Shown in pieces: positions 8,692-17,663 of a DNA stretch of 38,048 nt. Both the position numbers and the translations under genes were made by a program. This DNA is from Candidatus Kuenenia stuttgartensis. Lineage in GTDB: Bacteria; Planctomycetota; Planctomycetia; Pirellulales; UBA1268. Position 1 is the first letter of the stretch. Every line of letters begins with the position of its first letter. Location of the stretch: NCBI GenBank assembly GCA_945897435.1, contig CAMDFJ010000012.1, positions 1 to 38,048 of the forward strand, written 5' to 3'. Under the pieces are notes generated by a model. The model saw only the letters and a program-made list of their open reading frames with translations. It searched no databases and was not told the origin of the DNA.

Positions 8692-8711
8692 ATTGATACC
8701 AGTCCATCAAT
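8692..8711. promoter_or_regulatory. Candidate operator: inverted repeat ATTGAT-N8-ATCAAT
   Basis: Perfect 6-bp inverted repeat (ATTGAT ACCAGTCC ATCAAT) about 10 bp upstream of the candidate -35 of the BMC operon, in the divergent intergenic region next to a DeoR gene. Confidence 0.35.
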
Positions 8712-8879
8712 GACTGAAATTGACGGAATCCTGGCGGTTTTTTACGCAAGTCCCTATACCGCATGGACTTTCGTTCAACCAAGTCGCTTGGATGAGTCTG
8801 GCGATCCGGTAAACTCTACCTCCTGTTTTCAGCCATGAATGCCTCATGATTGCGGCATAATTTCTCAGGCGAGCACTCC

Positions 8880-9389
8880 GTGACCGTTCTCCGTCACAGT
8901 CTTCAGATCACCGCCTATGCCGAAAATAGGGCCGATTCCAGTCAGATCTGCGTCCGTGCTCTGACACAATCCGACATTCCTGAGGCCATTGAAACGCTGG
9001 CCAGAGCCTGCCGCTCGGTCGGGGGCGGTTTGGCGAAGGGCTATTGTCCGGCGAATCCCAGTGCCGAGATCGTCTCGCGACGGGGCAGGCAGGTGCTTGC
9101 CTGGATGGCATTTGTGGCCGGCCAGGGGCTCAGGCAGCAGCCGGCCGGACTGGTAACGCTCGTGATCGCCGAGTCCCGCAACGGGAAGAGGCCGTCGGGC
9201 GGCGACGACCGCCGGTTTTCAATCGGTCTGTTGCTGGTCGATCCCAAGCATCGTCGCTCCGGAATCGGCACGATGCTCGCCTCGCAGGCCGTTGTCGAGG
9301 CTGGCAGGCAGGGGGCCGGGCAGGTGGAGGTCGAGACACGGGCAGACTGGCCTGCCGCGGCATTCTGGGAGGCGTTCCGCAACCGATAG
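8880..9389 (+). CDS. GNAT-family N-acetyltransferase
   Basis: ALTQSDIPEAIETLARA ... IGLLLVDPKHRRSGIGTMLASQAVVEAGRQGAGQVEVETRADWPAAAFWEAFRNR (acetyl-CoA loop RRSGIG). GTG start at 8880 preferred; the track starts at TTG 8850. Confidence 0.7.
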   Translation: MTVLRHSLQITAYAENRADSSQICVRALTQSDIPEAIETLARACRSVGGGLAKGYCPANPSAEIVSRRGRQVLAWMAFVAGQGLRQQPAGLVTLVIAESRNGKRPSGGDDRRFSIGLLLVDPKHRRSGIGTMLASQAVVEAGRQGAGQVEVETRADWPAAAFWEAFRNR

Positions 9390-9479
9390 GTGGAGGCCGA
9401 TCCTGAGCCCAAGCCGGCATGGGCAAGGCGGCGGGGTTCGGCTACGGTATTTGAGTCACTGTTCCTCGGAGGATTCATC

Positions 9480-10469
9480 ATGCTTCGGTTGCTCGCGACG
9501 TTTGCCCTGCTGCTTTCGATGACGGTCGAATCCCTCGCCCAGCCGCCGGCCCCGGCCAAGAAGCCGGTGGTCTTCGCGGCCTATGCCACTCCGCTGGAGG
9601 AGCCCTGGAACATGGTGATCCATGGGGCGCTCCAGCATGAGGAGAAACTGGGCCGAATCAGCTACTCCTGGCAGGACAACCTCGGCAGCCCGGATGCCAT
9701 GACATCGGGGCTTCAGGCGGGACTGGGCCGCCGTCCCGATCTTGTCTTCGCCGACGGGGCCGACTCGCTCGACGCCATCAAGGCCGTGGCGGCGTCCAAT
9801 CCCGGAATCGCATTCGTCGTCGGAACATCCGCAGGGCCGGTGCCGCCGAATCTCTCGGTCTTCGACAGCAACCTTTCGGAGCCTGCCTATCTCTGCGGCG
9901 TCATCGCTGGAAAACTGACCAAGACCGGGATCGTGGGGGTGGTGGCCGGCCGGAGCGACACCCAGGTGCATCGGGCGATCAACGCCTACATCCGGGGTGT
10001 CAAAGACACGAATTCCGCCGCCAAGGTGAAGGTGACGTTCATCGAATCATGGTATGACCCGCCCAAGGCGAAGCAGGCGGCGCTGGCCCAGATCGAGGCC
10101 GGGGCAGACCTCATCTGGGCGGAACGGGAGGGCGCGATCGCCGCCGCCCGGGAGAAGGGAGTGCTCGCCTTCGGCAATCTCGTCGATCAGACTGGCGAGG
10201 GCCCCGATGCGGTGATCACCGGACCGGTCTGGAGCATGGTGCCACTCGTCGATCATGCCGTCAGCATGGCGGCCGCGGGGATGATCTCCGGCGAGAGCTA
10301 CCTCGATTTCTCGTCGCTGGCCCGTGGCGGAGCCGTTTTGGCACCCTGGCACGGCTGGAGCGAAAAACTCCCTCCCGACCTGCTCGAACTGATCCGGGAC
10401 AAGCAGCACGACATCAAGATCGGCGAGCTCGTGATCAACCCGACCGCCGACCGGCCTGTGAGCGAGTGA
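9480..10469 (+). CDS. BMP-family (Med/PnrA-like) substrate-binding protein
   Basis: Signal peptide MLRLLATFALLLSMTVESLAQ; VVFAAYATPLEEPWNMVIHGALQHEEKLG...LVFADGADSLDAIKAVAASNPGIAFVVGTSAG...NLSEPAYLCGVIAGKLTKTGIVGVVAG. Confidence 0.8.
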   Translation: MLRLLATFALLLSMTVESLAQPPAPAKKPVVFAAYATPLEEPWNMVIHGALQHEEKLGRISYSWQDNLGSPDAMTSGLQAGLGRRPDLVFADGADSLDAIKAVAASNPGIAFVVGTSAGPVPPNLSVFDSNLSEPAYLCGVIAGKLTKTGIVGVVAGRSDTQVHRAINAYIRGVKDTNSAAKVKVTFIESWYDPPKAKQAALAQIEAGADLIWAEREGAIAAAREKGVLAFGNLVDQTGEGPDAVITGPVWSMVPLVDHAVSMAAAGMISGESYLDFSSLARGGAVLAPWHGWSEKLPPDLLELIRDKQHDIKIGELVINPTADRPVSE

Positions 10470-10514
10470 GCCACCTCGACGGGATCGAATCGTCGTCCTG
10501 ATGCGGGAGAGGTG

Positions 10515-11081
10515 TCAGGCGGAACCAAGGCCTTCCATCCGCCGCCAGGCGCTCATCTGTCCGAGATGCATCATCATGTGGCCACCGCAGTAGAAGCCCT
10601 GGGCCGAGCCGATCGTGGGAAACAATTCCTTCATCTTGCCCTCGGCAGGGTTGGGCTGATCGAAGACGTCGTCGTGCGTGCTGCGGAGCGCTCCGGTCAC
10701 CATTCGATAGCCCTCGGTGAAGAAGGCCACGACCTCGTCCTTGGGGGGATAGAGATCTCCGTCTGAATCGTCGATGCATCTGGCATCCTTGGAAAAGACC
10801 CGCTCGAAGTCATCCGGCACGCCGGGAGAAGGATGGCCGATCAGCCGGAGGATCCTCGGGGCGTAGAGGCTCAGATGCCCGTAGATGAAGGCGGGGTGGT
10901 TTGATTCGACGATCTGGCCGCCGACCACGGCAAACCTTCCGAAGCGGGGCTCGGGCACGTTGACCAGCAGTCGCTCCGCGTAACCGAGCGAGAGCTGCAA
11001 CGAGTCGGCGATCACGTTTCCAAGCGAGCGGTGGGGGTGGGGCGTCCCGTTCGAACCGTTCATGCTGTGGATGCCGGTCAT
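10515..11081 (-). CDS. DinB-like superfamily protein
   Basis: Four-helix type sequence with conserved His residues (NHPAFIYGHLSLYAPRILRLIG; GGHMMMHLGQMSAWRRMEGLG). Confidence 0.65.
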   Translation of the reverse strand: MTGIHSMNGSNGTPHPHRSLGNVIADSLQLSLGYAERLLVNVPEPRFGRFAVVGGQIVESNHPAFIYGHLSLYAPRILRLIGHPSPGVPDDFERVFSKDARCIDDSDGDLYPPKDEVVAFFTEGYRMVTGALRSTHDDVFDQPNPAEGKMKELFPTIGSAQGFYCGGHMMMHLGQMSAWRRMEGLGSA

Positions 11082-11130
11082 GGCTGTCCTTTCGGAGCGG
11101 GGTGTCGGAAGGATGCGGTGGAGATCTGGG

Positions 11131-11721
11131 TCAGGAAAGGAAGCCGGATGCGATCAGGCGGACTGCCTCGGGAAGGGCCTGGCATTCAGCTGCAAACACC
11201 CGGGTGGCGAGCGACTCGGGAGAGTCGTCCCGCAGCACGGGCACCGTCCTCTGGAGCAGAATCCGCCCATGATCATACTCGTTGTCGACCAGATGCACCG
11301 TGCAGCCGGAAACGGTGCAGCCACGGTCGAGCACCGCCCGGTGGACGTGCATCCCGTGAAACCCCTTGCCGCCGAAGGCCGGCAGCAGGGCAGGATGGAT
11401 GTTGATCACTCGGCCGCTGAAGTCGGACGGAATCTCGATCAGCTGGAGAAAACCGGCCATCACGACGAGATCGGCCTCGACCGCCCGACAGGCATTGAAG
11501 ATCGCGTTGCTCCAGGAGGCGATCGCTGCGGTTCCCCGCGGGAGCACATGGAGCGGGATCCCGGCCCGGCGGGCGACATCGACGCCGCGAACATTTCCTC
11601 GGCTCGAGACCACGATCTCGACGGTCGCATCGAGCCTGCCCGCGGCGATCCATTCGACCAGGTTTTCGAGCGTCCGGCCCGAGCCCGAAAGGAGCACGGC
11701 GAGACGGAGTGGCGACGGCAT
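11131..11721 (-). CDS. purN: Phosphoribosylglycinamide formyltransferase
   Basis: LAVLLSGSGRTLENLVEWI, VVMAGFLQLIEIPSDFSGRVINIHPALLPAFGGKGFHGMHVHRAVLDRGCTVSGCTVHLVDNEYDHG motifs. Confidence 0.92.
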   Translation of the reverse strand: MPSPLRLAVLLSGSGRTLENLVEWIAAGRLDATVEIVVSSRGNVRGVDVARRAGIPLHVLPRGTAAIASWSNAIFNACRAVEADLVVMAGFLQLIEIPSDFSGRVINIHPALLPAFGGKGFHGMHVHRAVLDRGCTVSGCTVHLVDNEYDHGRILLQRTVPVLRDDSPESLATRVFAAECQALPEAVRLIASGFLS

Positions 11722-11742
11722 GATCTGAAGCGGGAGTGCCCC

Positions 11743-11771
11743 GTCCGAAGTGGGACAGGCTTCAGCCTGTC
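11743..11771. repeat. REP-like palindromic repeat, copy 1
   Basis: GTCCGAAGTGGGACAGGCTTCAGCCTGTC; contains GACAGGC-TTCA-GCCTGTC (7-bp stem, TTCA tetraloop). Confidence 0.8.
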
Positions 11772-11776
11772 GTCTT

Positions 11777-11805
11777 GTCCGAAGTGGGACAGGCTTCAGC
11801 CTGTC
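11777..11805. repeat. REP-like palindromic repeat, copy 2 (tandem, 34-bp period)
   Basis: 29-nt identical to 11743-11771. Confidence 0.8.
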
Positions 11806-11832
11806 ACGAAAACACTCGCCCTTTCCCCCAGC

Positions 11833-14800
11833 CTACTTCCTCAGATGAATCCGCAGCGGATGTCCTTCGATATCGAGGGCCTCGATCGCGCCGCCGGCAA
11901 TCGGGCCGAAGGTCACGCTCGTGGCCAGGGTCTCCCCGGCCAGCGAGTCGAGGTGTGTCTCGAGCGCGGCCCGGAGCAGCGCTGAGTCGGTCTCGAATCC
12001 AAGCTCGATCCGATCTGTGAATTCGAGGTCGAGCGCCTTCCGCTGCGTCTGGACGGCATGGACCACCTCGCGGACGAGGCCCTCGGCAATCAGTTCCGGG
12101 GTCAGTTCCTTCGCGATCACGACGACCGCCCGCGGGCCCTCCGCCGCCGCCCAGCCCGGCTTTGCGGTCGTCCGCACGAGCACGTCCTCGTTCTCGACGA
12201 CGGCGATGCCGCCGCCCGCGAGGGGCACCTCGGCGCGGCCCGCTGTCGCAAGCGCATGGAGAAGAGCCGTCGCATCCATCCTGGCGAGCGCGTCGCGGGC
12301 CCTGGGCAGATCCTTGCCGAGTTTTGGGCCGAGCTTCTTGAGGTCCGGGAGAACAGCCCGGGTGATGTAGCGGTCGGGCTCGCCGCAGACCTCGAACTGC
12401 TTGACGTTGAGTTCGTCGCAGACGAGATCGGCGTGGGCCTCGAGCCAGGCGGCGTCATCCGCCCGCGGGTCGGCGAGGATCACTTCCACCTTCGAGAGCG
12501 GCTGGCGAACCTTGAGCTTCTCCGCGGACCTGGCCGCCCGGCCGAGCGAGGCCACGTCTCGCACCACGGCCATTCGCCTGACGAGGTCCCGATCGACGAG
12601 CGCCACGTTCCCGCTGGGATAGTCGGTGAGGTGAACGCTCTCCGGGGCCCGGCCGGAAAAGGCCGCCCCGGCCAGATTCCGCCAGATCGCCTCGCTGGTG
12701 AAGGGCACGAACGGGGCGGCCAGCCTGGCGATCGTGAGCAGCGTCTCGTAGAGCGTCCAGTAGGCATCGAGCTTTTCGGCGTTGGTTTCGGGGCCGCCGT
12801 CGGCCCGTCCGGAGGCCCAGAAGCGATCACGGCTCCGGCGGACGAACCAGTTGCTGACCGCATCGACGAGGGTGGAGAGCTGCTGGGCTGCACCGAAGTG
12901 ATCGTAGGCATCCATCTTCGACGTCATTGCGGACGCGACGGCGTTCAGCTCGGAGAGCATCCAGCGGTCGAGTTCACCGCGATCCTCGACCGCCCGCCAG
13001 CCCCGGGCCAAGGCCAGATCGGCATGGTCGAGCATGCCTGGCTCGGCGAGCAGGGAACCGGGATCGAAGCCGTCGATCCGGGCGTAGATCACGAAGAATG
13101 AGTAGACGTTCCAGAGCCGGAGCAGAAACTCAGGAACGCTCTCCTTGATGGCACGCTCGCTGTAGCGGATGCTCGTCCATGGAGCCTGCCCGGCAAGGAA
13201 GAACCAGCGCAGGGCGTCGGCCCCGTACCTGTCGAAGATCTCTGCCGGCTCGCGGTAGTTCCGCTTGCTCTTGCTCATCTTCTGGCCGTCCTCGCCGAGC
13301 ATGTGGCCGAGAACGATGCAGGTTTTGAAGGGGTGCGGATAGGGACGGCCAGCCGATCCGAAGAGCAGCGTGCTGATCGCAAGCTGGCTGTAGAACCAGC
13401 CGCGGGTCTGGTCGATCGCCTCGGAGATGAAGTCGGCCGGAAACTGTGCCTCGAAATCGGCCGCGCCCGAGTGCGGCCAGCCCCACTGGGCGAACGGCAT
13501 CGCCCCGGAGTCGAACCAGCAGTCGATCACCTCGGTCACCCGCCGCATCCGGGCCCCGGGAGCGAACGGCGAGTCGTAGGTGACAGCATCGATGTAGGGC
13601 TTGTGCACCTTGAGGTCATCGGAGAGACCGGGATTGCTCGCCTTGGCCCTGGCAAACCGGTCGGTTCCCTGCACGCCCGGCTTGGCGAGAAGATCGGCGT
13701 ACGACCGCACCGCCTCGGCCCTCCCGCTCTGCTCGCAGACCCAGATCGGCAGCGGCGTGCCCCAGTAGCGCTCTCGGGACAGCGCCCAGTCGACGTTGGT
13801 CTCGAGGAAGTTGCCGAACCGGCCCTCCTTGATGTGCTCGGGCAGCCAGTCGATCCGGGCATTGTTGGCGAGCATCTCCTCGCGGAACTGGCTCGTGCGG
13901 ATGAACCAGCTCTGCCGCGGGTACTGGATCAGCGGATCGCTGTCGGCCCGCCAGCAGAACGGATAATCGTGGACGTACTGCTCCTGATGGACGAGCAGGC
14001 CGCGGGAGCGAAGATCGCGGCTGATGTCGCGGTCGCAGTCCTTCACGAACCGGCCGCTGCCCATGCCGAAGATGTCGGTGAAACTGCCATCGGGGGCGAC
14101 GGCGTTGATCAGCGAAGGACCCTCTCCGGGGGCGAACCGGGCCTGCTCGGCGACGAGCACGGTGTAGTCGACCTCACCGAAGGCCGGCGCGATGTGAACG
14201 ATGCCGGTGCCGGAATCGGTGGTCACGAAATCGGCCGCCACGACCCGCCAGGCGACCGGCTCTGGCCTGCCCGAGGCGAGCAAAGCCGTGGCGGGAGGCC
14301 CGGCCGGGCGGAAGGTGTCGAAAGGCGGCAGGTAGGAGCGGCCGACAAGCTCTGAGCCGGGCAACCGCTCGACGATCTCGAATTCCTTTTTCAGCTTCTC
14401 GGCGAGTCCGGCGGCGAGCGGTTCTGCGACGACATAGTCGGTCGCGTCGGCGGCCCCAACCTCGCGGACGACGACATAGGTGAGGTCTGCCTTGACGGCC
14501 GCGAACTGGTTCGAGGGGAGCGTCCAGGGGGTCGTCGTCCAGGCGACGAGGCTGCGGCTCGTCGGCCTGCCCTGGTCGTCGAGCAGCGGAAACGCCACGT
14601 AGACGCTCGGGTCGGCGACCTCCTTGTAGCCCTGGCCGACCTCGCCGCTGGAGAGGGCCGTGCCCCCCTGGGCCCACCACCAGACGATCTTGTGCCCCTG
14701 GTAGAGCAGCCCCTTGTCGAAGAGTTCGGCCAGCGCCCACCAGACGCTCTCGACGTACGACTGGTGGTAGGTGACGTAGGCCTCGGAGAGATCGATCCAG

Positions 14801-15219
14801 AAGCCGATCCTCTCGGTGAGCGTCTCCCACTCCTTCATGTACCGCCAGACGCTCTCCTGGCACCTGTGGATGAAGGGCTCGATGCCGTAGGCCTCGATCT
14901 CGGCCTTGGAATGGATGCCAAGTTCCTTGCAGACCTCGACCTCGACGGGCAGGCCATGGGTGTCCCAGCCGGCCTTGCGCTCGCAATATTGGCCCCGCAT
15001 CGTGCGGTAGCGGGGATAGAGATCCTTGATCGTTCGGGTCAGACAGTGGCCGGGATGGGGGAGCCCATTGGCGGTCGGCGGGCCCTCGAAAAACACGAAA
15101 CGCTTCGCCCCGCGGCGGCGGTCGAGCGACTTTTGATAGATCCCTTGCTCCCTCCACCAGGCGGCGATCGAGGCCTCGAGGGAAGGGAAATCGGGCTGGC
15201 CGCGAACGGGTTCGAACAT
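11833..15219 (-). CDS. ileS: Isoleucyl-tRNA synthetase
   Basis: MFEPVRGQPDFPSLEASIAAWWREQGIYQKSL...FFEGPPTANGLPHPGHCLTRTIKDLYPRYRTMRG...GWDTHGLPVEVEVCKELG...DGQKMSKSKRNY. Start at 15219 by homology to IleS N-termini; the 1691-aa track ORF extends spuriously upstream. Confidence 0.95.
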   Translation of the reverse strand: MFEPVRGQPDFPSLEASIAAWWREQGIYQKSLDRRRGAKRFVFFEGPPTANGLPHPGHCLTRTIKDLYPRYRTMRGQYCERKAGWDTHGLPVEVEVCKELGIHSKAEIEAYGIEPFIHRCQESVWRYMKEWETLTERIGFWIDLSEAYVTYHQSYVESVWWALAELFDKGLLYQGHKIVWWWAQGGTALSSGEVGQGYKEVADPSVYVAFPLLDDQGRPTSRSLVAWTTTPWTLPSNQFAAVKADLTYVVVREVGAADATDYVVAEPLAAGLAEKLKKEFEIVERLPGSELVGRSYLPPFDTFRPAGPPATALLASGRPEPVAWRVVAADFVTTDSGTGIVHIAPAFGEVDYTVLVAEQARFAPGEGPSLINAVAPDGSFTDIFGMGSGRFVKDCDRDISRDLRSRGLLVHQEQYVHDYPFCWRADSDPLIQYPRQSWFIRTSQFREEMLANNARIDWLPEHIKEGRFGNFLETNVDWALSRERYWGTPLPIWVCEQSGRAEAVRSYADLLAKPGVQGTDRFARAKASNPGLSDDLKVHKPYIDAVTYDSPFAPGARMRRVTEVIDCWFDSGAMPFAQWGWPHSGAADFEAQFPADFISEAIDQTRGWFYSQLAISTLLFGSAGRPYPHPFKTCIVLGHMLGEDGQKMSKSKRNYREPAEIFDRYGADALRWFFLAGQAPWTSIRYSERAIKESVPEFLLRLWNVYSFFVIYARIDGFDPGSLLAEPGMLDHADLALARGWRAVEDRGELDRWMLSELNAVASAMTSKMDAYDHFGAAQQLSTLVDAVSNWFVRRSRDRFWASGRADGGPETNAEKLDAYWTLYETLLTIARLAAPFVPFTSEAIWRNLAGAAFSGRAPESVHLTDYPSGNVALVDRDLVRRMAVVRDVASLGRAARSAEKLKVRQPLSKVEVILADPRADDAAWLEAHADLVCDELNVKQFEVCGEPDRYITRAVLPDLKKLGPKLGKDLPRARDALARMDATALLHALATAGRAEVPLAGGGIAVVENEDVLVRTTAKPGWAAAEGPRAVVVIAKELTPELIAEGLVREVVHAVQTQRKALDLEFTDRIELGFETDSALLRAALETHLDSLAGETLATSVTFGPIAGGAIEALDIEGHPLRIHLRK

Positions 15220-15534
15220 TGGCAGTGGCGGTCGATCCGAGGGATTGGGAACGGGAATCGTACCGCGACGACCTCTGCCGCCACAGGGGGCGGTCGGCCC
15301 TGCGGGCGGCAGGTCGATCCGCTCGTCGACATGGCGATCGCCCTCGACGGTCCGCCCGCGATCAGGGCTGGGTCCGCCAGACACGCCAGCCACGGCCCGG
15401 CGGGGCAGATTTCTCCGGCTGAGGATCGTGGTGGCGATGAAAAAGATGCTGTTTTCCAGCGGTCCTTTGCTCTCGTCGGCCACCACACGGCGTGGTAGTG
15501 TCGGCTGGCGTTTCGCCAACGAGGGAGCCTTGCC

Positions 15535-16260
15535 ATGGGTCGCGTGGACCGCCCGATTCGGATGGATCGTCGGAGCTTTTTCCTGCGCGGGATCGTGCAA
15601 TTGCCGCTCCCTCTTCTGGCCCTCGGGGCCGCGGGCTGCCGCAGCATGCAGTTTGCCCGCCTGATGACGCCGGGCGAGGAAGGCATGATCGGCAGCCACC
15701 AGGCCGGTCAGGAGACGTTCACTCCCCTGGTCAACGAGGCCGTGGCAAAACTGCTGGCCCGCCACGCGGAGTCGGCCGTGCAGCAGGTTTCGGCCGTGGA
15801 CGGGGCCGAATCGATGCCGCCGCCGATGCGGCGGGTCTGCTTCGTCGGCGTCGAGAACAAGAGCGCCGAGGAGATCGGCGACTTCAAGGAGCAGATCTAT
15901 CAGGCGATCGACGCCCGGATCCTCGAGTCGCAGGTGTTCCAGTCGGTCAACCGCCGGTTCGTCGATGCCGGCCTCCGCGACACCCGCCTGCGGCCCGACC
16001 AGCTTCTCGTTCCCCAGCAGATGCGGACGTTCGCCGACCACATGGAGCAGCAGGGGCAGCCGATCGACTACCTCCTCTACGCCACGATCACGTCCGGCAC
16101 CACCCAGCAGAACCGCGACTACCAGCGGGACTACCTGCTCACGCTCGAACTCGTCGAGGTCGGCACCGGCAACTACGACAAGCAGTCGGCCGAACTGAGC
16201 AAGGGCTACCACCACAGCCGCCTCGGCCGCTGGCGGGCCGCGCATTCCCACTCCCCATGA
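15535..16260 (+). CDS. Lipoprotein, LpoB-like
   Basis: Lipobox LALGAAGC; RRVCFVGVENKSAEEIGDFKEQIYQAIDARILESQVFQSVNRRFVDAGLRDTRLRPDQL and DYLLYATITS resemble LpoB-type proteins. Confidence 0.65.
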   Translation: MGRVDRPIRMDRRSFFLRGIVQLPLPLLALGAAGCRSMQFARLMTPGEEGMIGSHQAGQETFTPLVNEAVAKLLARHAESAVQQVSAVDGAESMPPPMRRVCFVGVENKSAEEIGDFKEQIYQAIDARILESQVFQSVNRRFVDAGLRDTRLRPDQLLVPQQMRTFADHMEQQGQPIDYLLYATITSGTTQQNRDYQRDYLLTLELVEVGTGNYDKQSAELSKGYHHSRLGRWRAAHSHSP

Positions 16261-17624
16261 CCGGGCTGCCCGCACGCCTTTCGGGTTCCTTGATCGCCGC
16301 CGCCCTGTTCCTGACGGGATGCGCGACCCACATGGTCCGCCTTCAGCCGGTGCGGACGGCGTTTCAGCAGGGGGATCTGGCCGAGGCCGAGAGGCTGATC
16401 GTCGCCGAGGCCGAATCGGGGTCGGAGGACGACCTGCTGCTGCTCGATCGGGCGATGGTGGCGCTCGCGGCCGGCCGACCGGCCGACTCCGAGCGGATGC
16501 TCCGGCAGGCACGCGACGGCCTCGATCGGGTCGAGGAGGAAAGCCAGCTCGAGACGGCCTGGTCGATGCTTGGCGACGATCAGTCACGAACCTATGCGGG
16601 CGAGGACTACGAGAGGGTGCTCCTGCGGGCGATGCTCGCGGTTTCAAATCTCGTCCAGGACGGCGACGACGCCGAGGCCTACAGCCTGCAGGTGATCGAC
16701 AAGCAGCGGAGCATCGTGGCGGCGGCGGCAGAGCCCGACGGCACGAACCCGAAGGCGGCCTATCAGCAGGTGGCCCTCGCCCCCTACCTCCGTGGCATTC
16801 TCCGCGAGGAGACCCACCGCGATTACGACGACGCCGCCCGCAACTTCCGGCTCGTGACGACCTGGCAGCCCGACTTCCAACAGGGGCCGTTTCATCTGGC
16901 CCGGGCAAGCGCCGGCACCCATTCCCGCCCCGGCCACGGCGTGGTCCACGTCCTCGCGCTCGTCGGGCAGGGGCCGTTCAAGGCCGAGGCCGAGGAACAG
17001 CCTACGAGCGCATCCCTTCTGATCGCGGATCGGATCCTCAGTGCCCAGATGCAGAGCAGCCTGCCTCCGACGGTGGCCCCGATCCGGGTGCCGAGGATCG
17101 TCGCAGCGCCGGGCATCGCCGGGACGGTGCGGGTGGGGGTCGGCGACTGGTCCGCCGGCCAGACCGAAACGATCACGAGCGTCTCGCAGATGGCCCTTCG
17201 GCAGCAGGAGGCGATGCTTCCCTACCAGTTGGCCCGGGCGGTCGTTCGCCGGGTGGTGAAGAAGGGAACGATCCACGGCGTGAAGCAGGGCCTCGGCATG
17301 CGGCACGGGCTGCCGTCGGCGGCGCTCGATCTGGCGGGCGTGGCCTGGGAGGCTTCGGAGGCCGCCGACACCCGCTGCTGGAGCCTGCTGCCAGACAGGA
17401 TTCAGGTGCTGAGGCTCGAACTGCCGGTCGGCACGCTCCCGCTCGGACTGACCGTCCTCGACCATGGAGGACGGCCGCTCGGTGATCCAATCCTGCAGGA
17501 CGTGACCGTCGCCGACGGCCGCAACACCTATCTCCTTGTGCGGGCCAGCGACGCGGGCTTCGTCGGCCGGCCGCTGACCAGCAGTTCGAACGCCCGTATC
17601 GATCTACCAGGTGAGCCGCCGTAG
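16257..17624 (+). CDS. Lipoprotein with TPR-like region (COG3014-like), partner of upstream lipoprotein
   Basis: Lipobox AALFLTGC; start ATGA overlaps the previous stop; AFQQGDLAEAERLIVAEAESGSEDDLLLLDRAMVALAAGRPADSERMLRQA. Confidence 0.65.
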   Translation: MTGLPARLSGSLIAAALFLTGCATHMVRLQPVRTAFQQGDLAEAERLIVAEAESGSEDDLLLLDRAMVALAAGRPADSERMLRQARDGLDRVEEESQLETAWSMLGDDQSRTYAGEDYERVLLRAMLAVSNLVQDGDDAEAYSLQVIDKQRSIVAAAAEPDGTNPKAAYQQVALAPYLRGILREETHRDYDDAARNFRLVTTWQPDFQQGPFHLARASAGTHSRPGHGVVHVLALVGQGPFKAEAEEQPTSASLLIADRILSAQMQSSLPPTVAPIRVPRIVAAPGIAGTVRVGVGDWSAGQTETITSVSQMALRQQEAMLPYQLARAVVRRVVKKGTIHGVKQGLGMRHGLPSAALDLAGVAWEASEAADTRCWSLLPDRIQVLRLELPVGTLPLGLTVLDHGGRPLGDPILQDVTVADGRNTYLLVRASDAGFVGRPLTSSSNARIDLPGEPP

Positions 17625-17663
17625 TCGATCCAGAGAGGGCAAGCCTCGCCGGATGCCATTCCT

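Noticed and set aside
15220-16908. Upstream part of the 1691-aa minus-strand ORF as an IleS N-terminal extension
   Set aside because: Low-complexity Arg/Pro/Ala-rich translation antisense to two well-supported lipoprotein genes; IleS homology starts at MFEPVRGQPDF (15219).
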